DNA from: Pseudomonadota bacterium
GTDB lineage: Bacteria > Pseudomonadota > Gammaproteobacteria > Burkholderiales > Burkholderiaceae_B
Direction: 5' to 3'
Assembly (NCBI GenBank): GCA_023389535.1
Contig: JAEWEH010000269.1
Location: 1-12,454, forward strand
DNA: 12,454 nucleotides
Below the pieces are notes generated by a model. The model had not been told where the DNA came from. It was given only the letters and a program-made list of their open reading frames with translations, and did no database searches. Below are positions 9,646 to 12,454 of this stretch, piece by piece. The translations under genes and the position numbers were made by a program. Positions within the stretch are counted from its first letter, which is position 1, and each line of letters starts with the position of its first letter.

Positions 9646-9674
9646 TGTTTAAAAATACAGGAATAGGGTATAAT
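9646..9674 (+). promoter_or_regulatory. Promoter region of ssrA
   Basis: A perfect -10 box TATAAT (9669-9674) ends 9 bases before the mature 5' end of the tmRNA. The correctly spaced -35 position (about 9646-9651, TGTTTA) is poor. A perfect TTGACA lies at 9630-9635, but 33 bases from the TATAAT, too far to serve it. Confidence 0.6.
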
Positions 9675-9683
9675 TCATTTACT

Positions 9684-10049
9684 GGGGTCGATCCGGCTTC
9701 GACGTGGGTCGCGAAACAGTGCAGGGCATGTCGAGCACCAGTAAGCTCGTAAATCCACTGGAAAACTACAAACGCCAACGACGAGCGTTTCGCTTTAGCC
9801 GCTTAATGCGGTAAGCCGCTGCACTAATTTGTCTTTGGGTTAGGTAGGGTAAAACCTACAGCAGCGTCATTTACAAAGAATCGGGCTTGTCTGGGTCACT
9901 CAGGCAGGTCTTAAATCCAAGTGAATCGCCAAGGAAGGGCCTGTTGGTTGGCACGCTCCAAGGTTAAAACTTAAAATCAACCGACTACACATGTAGAACT
10001 GCCTGCAGAGGGCTTGCGGACGGGGGTTCAATTCCCCCCGACTCCACCA
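9684..10049 (+). ncRNA. ssrA: Transfer-messenger RNA (tmRNA)
   Basis: The RNA rescues ribosomes stalled on broken messages by trans-translation with SmpB. The 5' GGGGTCG (9684-9690) pairs with CGACTCC (10039-10045) in a seven-pair acceptor stem holding a G3-U70 wobble, the identity element for alanyl-tRNA synthetase. GGGGG-TTCAATT-CCCCC (10022-10038) is the T arm. Discriminator A and CCA (10047-10049) are encoded. The 5' domain has the conserved GGCTTCGACG run. The tag frame begins at 9774 and reads ANDERFALAA then stop, the tag I recall for Bordetella and relatives. The 366-base length and one-piece form are normal. It has its own promoter and terminator. Confidence 0.98.
9774..9806 (+). other. 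tmRNA proteolysis-tag reading frame
   Basis: Codons GCC AAC GAC GAG CGT TTC GCT TTA GCC GCT followed by TAA encode ANDERFALAA. The terminal Ala-Leu-Ala-Ala type ending is recognised by ClpXP and related proteases. The first codon is the resume codon. The charged alanine on tmRNA itself precedes it in the tagged product. Confidence 0.95.
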
Positions 10050-10076
10050 AGATACCTAGGGTAAAACCTCTCAAGA

Positions 10077-10107
10077 CCCGCATATCTAAACGATATGCGG
10101 GTTTTTT
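10077..10107 (+). terminator. Rho-independent terminator of ssrA
   Basis: CCCGCATATC (10077-10086) and GATATGCGGG (10092-10101) form a perfect ten-pair stem with a TAAAC loop, followed by six T residues (10102-10107). It lies 28 bases after the tmRNA CCA. Confidence 0.93.
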
Positions 10108-10114
10108 CTTGCCG

Positions 10115-10164
10115 ATTACACCGTTCCAGCCGCATTGGGCCAAGACTCGCATGCGGTAATTCTC
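10115..10164 (-). pseudogene. Fragment A of an ISL3-family transposase gene, 3' end
   Basis: The minus strand reads ENYRMRVLAQCGWNGVI, the last conserved residues of the same transposase type as fragment B. The 50 bases match 10213-10262 at 46 positions, and all four differences are synonymous. Identity stops exactly at 10164, where the GGCTCTTTCCC sequence begins. The other side is cut at about 10114, next to the ssrA terminator, where the frame runs on without a proper stop. The fragment is non-functional. Confidence 0.75.
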
Positions 10165-10187
10165 GGCTCTTTCCCATAATCGGGGGA
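10165..10187. repeat. Probable terminal inverted repeat of an ISL3-family element
   Basis: GGCTCTTTCCCATAAT opens this stretch. Many ISL3-family elements, as I recall, end in GGCTCTT-like repeats. It lies about 13 bases beyond the transposase stop of fragment B and points inward toward it, the expected place for the element's transposase-3' end. No partner repeat is found at the other side, where the element is truncated. Confidence 0.55.
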
Positions 10188-10199
10188 TCAGGGCATTCA

Positions 10200-10485
10200 T
10201 CAAATTCGGTTAATTACACCATTCCACCCGCATTGGGCCAAGACTCTCATGCGGTAGTTCTCAAAATTCCTGAATCCATACGCTCTGCGTGAGAGCATCT
10301 CCATTTTAGTGTGGAAGCCTTCTGTGATGCCATTGGACTTGGTAAAGCGCCACATGCGCACAATGGGCTCCAGCCACGATATTAACGTCGCGTCCAGCGC
10401 CTTGGCCGGGCTTTGTTCGAACTGGCGAATCAAGGCCAGGAATTTGGGCAGCCGATTTACGGTGCCGGCCAGCCTGCTTCAGGTC
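10200..10485 (-). pseudogene. Fragment B of an ISL3-family transposase gene, C-terminal part
   Basis: The minus strand encodes RLPKFLALIRQFEQSPAKALDATLISWLEP, then MWRFTKSNGITEGFHTKMEMLSRRAYGFRNFENYRMRV, ending GVINRI and TGA at 10200-10202. SNGITEG, GFRNFENYRMRV and CGW are hallmarks of the C terminus of ISL3-type DDE transposases. Only about 90 of some 400 residues remain. Upstream of about 10470 the frame meets a stop (TGA at 10479-10481), while a neighbouring frame stays open, suggesting a frameshift near the break. The exact left boundary with the antitoxin gene region is uncertain. No catalytic core remains, so the fragment is inactive. Confidence 0.82.
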
Positions 10486-10491
10486 AACCAA

Positions 10492-10860
10492 ATGATGCGC
10501 GCTTCGGATGATCAGGATGAGGCCGATAAGGCACTGAACTTGTATTGCGACGGCTCCTACGACGCGCTAGCCGTCTGCCGAAACGCACCGGATCGGCTGC
10601 TGCACGTCCGAGTGGACGAAGAAATCAAGACGCAAGCCAGCGAGGCACTGGCAGCCATGGGGCTGTCGGTGTCGGGTGCCGCGCGTATCCTGCTCAAGCG
10701 CGTGGTCAACGACCAAGCCTTTCCGCTGAAGCTAAAGGTGCCCAACGCCAAGACCCGTGCAGCGATAGAAGAGGCCCGCGCCATTGCCAAGGCACGCACC
10801 ACCCGTTTTGATTCTGCTGATGCCTTGATCGATGGCCTCGAAAAGGCCCGCTGGCAGTAA
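10492..10860 (+). CDS. RelB/DinJ-family antitoxin
   Basis: Residues 38-122 form a RelB/DinJ antitoxin: LLHVRVDEEIKTQASEALAAMGLSVSGAARILLKRVV is the ribbon-helix-helix DNA-binding and dimerisation domain, followed by the toxin-wrapping tail FPLKLKVPNAKTRAAIEEA and ending DGLEKARWQ. Such antitoxins neutralise YafQ/RelE mRNA interferases and repress their own operon. The first ATG in this stretch is 10492, with AGG (10481-10483) upstream, which adds about 37 residues before the normal family start near LLHV. That N-terminal part has no recognised counterpart and may be a product of the IS junction. The frame remains open into the ISL3 fragment to 10309. The toxin partner directly downstream is truncated, so this is probably an orphan antitoxin. 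Confidence 0.72.
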   Translation: MMRASDDQDEADKALNLYCDGSYDALAVCRNAPDRLLHVRVDEEIKTQASEALAAMGLSVSGAARILLKRVVNDQAFPLKLKVPNAKTRAAIEEARAIAKARTTRFDSADALIDGLEKARWQ

Positions 10861-11041
10861 GCGGGCAATACCGCCCAGAACGTGCGACTACACCAAGACT
10901 TTCCTCAAAGACTGGGAACGCCTCCCGCGTTCGGGCCGCCAAGTATTTATAATACTTGGCGCTTTTTTTACAGCGCAAGGCAGGCCGGTGCTTCGCAAAA
11001 AAATGCGGCGCGGCCAAGTAATGGTCTTCTTTGTCAACTAG
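10832..11041 (+). pseudogene. Truncated YafQ/RelE-type toxin gene
   Basis: After the antitoxin stop (10858-10860) the frame reads RAIPPRTCDYTKTFLKDWERLPRSGR, the N-terminal part of a YafQ-like mRNA interferase. Homology ends at about 10938, exactly where a terminator hairpin begins. The rest of the frame (QVFIILGAFFTAQGRP onward, to a TAG at 11039-11041) is read through the hairpin and unrelated sequence. The catalytic histidines and C-terminal strands of YafQ are absent, so no active toxin is expected. No normal start lies next to the antitoxin stop. The only in-frame ATG is 10832, inside the antitoxin gene. Toxin identity rests on a short match plus gene order. Confidence 0.65.
10937..10969 (+). 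terminator. Strong rho-independent terminator
   Basis: CGCCAAGTATT (10937-10947) and AATACTTGGCG (10951-10961) form a perfect eleven-pair stem with a three-base loop, followed by C and seven T residues (10963-10969). It stops plus-strand transcription from the antitoxin-toxin remnant. It lies inside the residual toxin frame, so it probably belonged to another gene before a deletion joined the two. Confidence 0.92.
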
Positions 11042-11189
11042 AGCCCTGCCTGATTGGCATGGAGGCTTGAGGCAGCGCTCGTCATGGGCTCGTGAGCTTG
11101 AATCTTAATACGTAAATGTAACAAAATAAAGGTTTTTTCATGTAAACTGCAACTTTTGTTAAAAAGTATATGAAACAAGGAGAAGCATA
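10971..11189 (+). other. Intergenic region upstream of the lipoprotein gene
   Basis: No gene is convincing here. From about 11101 the DNA turns AT-rich, as expected of a promoter region. TTGAAT (11098-11103) and CAAAAT (11122-11127), 18 bases apart, are a possible promoter of moderate quality. AAGGAG at 11177-11182 is the ribosome site of the next gene. Confidence 0.4.
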
Positions 11190-12454
11190 ATGCGCTCGAA
11201 AGCGTGGGTGCGGTGGGGATTGTTATGCCTGGGCGTCGTGGTGTTATCGGGGTGTGCTGGCACGCGGACCGTTGCCCAGAAAGATGCGACAAGTTACCTG
11301 GCCGCTTCGGATTATCACGGCTATGCGGCGCATTATCTCGATTCCAAGGGTCAGCCAAACTATGACCCAAAAAGCTTGCTGGACGCGCTGGAGGCAGGCA
11401 AGGCTTTCAACGATGCCGGCATGTGGGCGCTTAGCCGGGATGCCTTCGACGCAGCGGCCGGCCAATTGAACTGGAAAGAGGATACCGTCGATACTCCGGC
11501 CGAGGTCGCCAATCTGCTCGGCACGACGCTGACGAGTGATGCCTTTGGCGCCTATCAGGGCAAGATCTATCAGGGTTCCCTGATCGACTACTACCAGGCC
11601 ATCAATCATCTAATGCTGGGGAACGAGGCCAACGCCCGGGTCGATTTCAATCGGTTGCAAGTACGGCAAGGCAATGCGGTAACCCAGTTGAATGCGTTCG
11701 CGGCGACGGTCAACAAGTCGGTGAAGGACGGTCTGGCTGACGAGAAAAGCGAAGGGGCCAAACAAAGCCTGGGCGAAGTGGGCCCCAAGATTGCCGACGG
11801 GGTGAAGGATTTGCCCAGCGGTCTGGTCAAGGCGAAGATCCGCCTGTCGGCGGGCGACGTGATGGGCGCCGTGTTCCGCGCCACCTCATCGGCGAAATCC
11901 GACAAGCAGACAAATCTATCGCGCGACATGCTCAAAAGCGCTGACGCGGCCAGCGCAACGCGAGGCGGGAATGCCGTCATCGCGTATCTGGGACGTGAAC
12001 TGCGGCAGAATAAAGGGCTATTGCAGAACAAGGCCATCATTCTTTATGAGGACGGTGTGGGGCCTGGCTTGAAGGAGTTTCGCATCGACCTGCCCCTGTT
12101 CATTGTCAGCGGCAAAGTCACCTATACCGGGCTCGCGCTGCCGCAATTCGTTCCAGGGCAGTCGGCCTTCGGCAGCCTGAAGGTCGGCTCGGGCAAGACG
12201 CAGCAGGAAACCGCAACGCTTACCGACCTCAATGAACTGGCCGGCCTGGAGTTTGATGCGGCTTATAAGGGTGTCGTGGCCAAGGCAGTGATTTCCACCC
12301 TCATCAAGACCACGGCTCAGGCGGTGGTCAATAACCAGATCGACAAACAAAAGATGGACCCGCTGCTGGGGTCCCTGCTGAAACTCGGGACTGGCGCAGC
12401 TCAGTATGCCTTGACCAAGGCTGATGTGCGAGCCTGGGCCAATCTGCCTAACAC
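11190..12454 (+). CDS. COG3014-like lipoprotein, 3' end outside the window
   Basis: The gene starts at ATG 11190, with AAGGAG seven bases upstream, and stays open to the right edge (421 complete codons). The N terminus MRSKAWVRWGLLCLGVVVLSGCAGT is a lipoprotein signal peptide with lipobox LSGC and Cys22 as the lipidated residue. Arg/Thr rather than Asp after the cysteine suggests delivery to the outer membrane. The mature part is helical and repeat-like early on (SLLDALEAGKAFNDAGMWALSRDAFDAAA; LIDYYQAINHLMLGNEANARVDFNRLQVRQ), then has LQNKAIILYEDGVGPGLKEFRIDLPLFI and FVPGQSAFGSLKVGSG. This pattern matches my memory of COG3014-type proteins of unknown function, often encoded beside LpoB-like lipoproteins. 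The neighbour that would test this lies outside the window. No function can be assigned. Confidence 0.82.
   Translation, partial: MRSKAWVRWGLLCLGVVVLSGCAGTRTVAQKDATSYLAASDYHGYAAHYLDSKGQPNYDPKSLLDALEAGKAFNDAGMWALSRDAFDAAAGQLNWKEDTVDTPAEVANLLGTTLTSDAFGAYQGKIYQGSLIDYYQAINHLMLGNEANARVDFNRLQVRQGNAVTQLNAFAATVNKSVKDGLADEKSEGAKQSLGEVGPKIADGVKDLPSGLVKAKIRLSAGDVMGAVFRATSSAKSDKQTNLSRDMLKSADAASATRGGNAVIAYLGRELRQNKGLLQNKAIILYEDGVGPGLKEFRIDLPLFIVSGKVTYTGLALPQFVPGQSAFGSLKVGSGKTQQETATLTDLNELAGLEFDAAYKGVVAKAVISTLIKTTAQAVVNNQIDKQKMDPLLGSLLKLGTGAAQYALTKADVRAWANLPN

Noticed and set aside
9985..10203. 72-residue minus-strand frame joining IS fragment A to the tmRNA 3' end
   Set aside because: Only the ENYRMRVLAQCGW part is meaningful. 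The rest is the ssrA terminator and tmRNA read backwards.
10050..12454. Direct repeat of the ssrA 3' end as an island attachment site
   Set aside because: I looked for the GGTTCAATTCCCCCC/CCACCA block again downstream and did not find it inside the window.

Overview
The window looks like chromosomal DNA of a betaproteobacterium in Burkholderiales, most likely family Alcaligenaceae (Bordetella/Achromobacter/Pusillimonas-like). The tmRNA encodes the tag ANDERFALAA, the coding DNA is GC-rich with high GC3, and the gene complement fits. The genus is inference.

Positions 1-7351 form a complete histidine utilisation (hut) locus of the five-step, formate-releasing type. The 5' end of hutC (GntR-family repressor) lies at the left edge on the minus strand. 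It is divergent from hutU-hutH (urocanase, histidine ammonia-lyase) on the plus strand. hutI-hutF-hutG (imidazolonepropionase, formimidoylglutamate deiminase, N-formylglutamate deformylase) run toward them on the minus strand. Together the enzymes convert histidine to urocanate, imidazolone propionate, formimidoylglutamate, formylglutamate, and finally glutamate plus formate, with ammonia released at the HutH and HutF steps. The two arms converge so tightly that the hutH and hutG stop codons share the palindrome CTAG. Both arms start at promoters with TGTA..TACA-type palindromes, so one HutC regulon is likely. No hut transporter is visible.

Positions 7352-9426 hold two minus-strand membrane protein genes: a FUSC-family inner-membrane protein upstream and a small MscS-type mechanosensitive channel downstream. 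Both need start-site revision away from the longest reading frame.

Positions 9630-10107 hold ssrA (tmRNA), with promoter, G3-U70 acceptor stem, encoded CCA and a strong terminator. Downstream, 10115-11041 is a scar of mobile and accessory DNA. It holds two nested fragments of ISL3-family transposase genes with a probable terminal inverted repeat at their junction, a RelB/DinJ-type antitoxin gene, and its toxin partner cut off after about 25 codons where a strong terminator hairpin begins.

From 11190 to the right edge runs an open-ended gene for a lipoprotein resembling the COG3014 family.

I see no CRISPR array, rRNA, tRNA, prophage or clearly new multi-gene system. The most interesting points are the architecture and operators of the hut locus, the nested IS scar beside ssrA, and the retained antitoxin with a truncated toxin.
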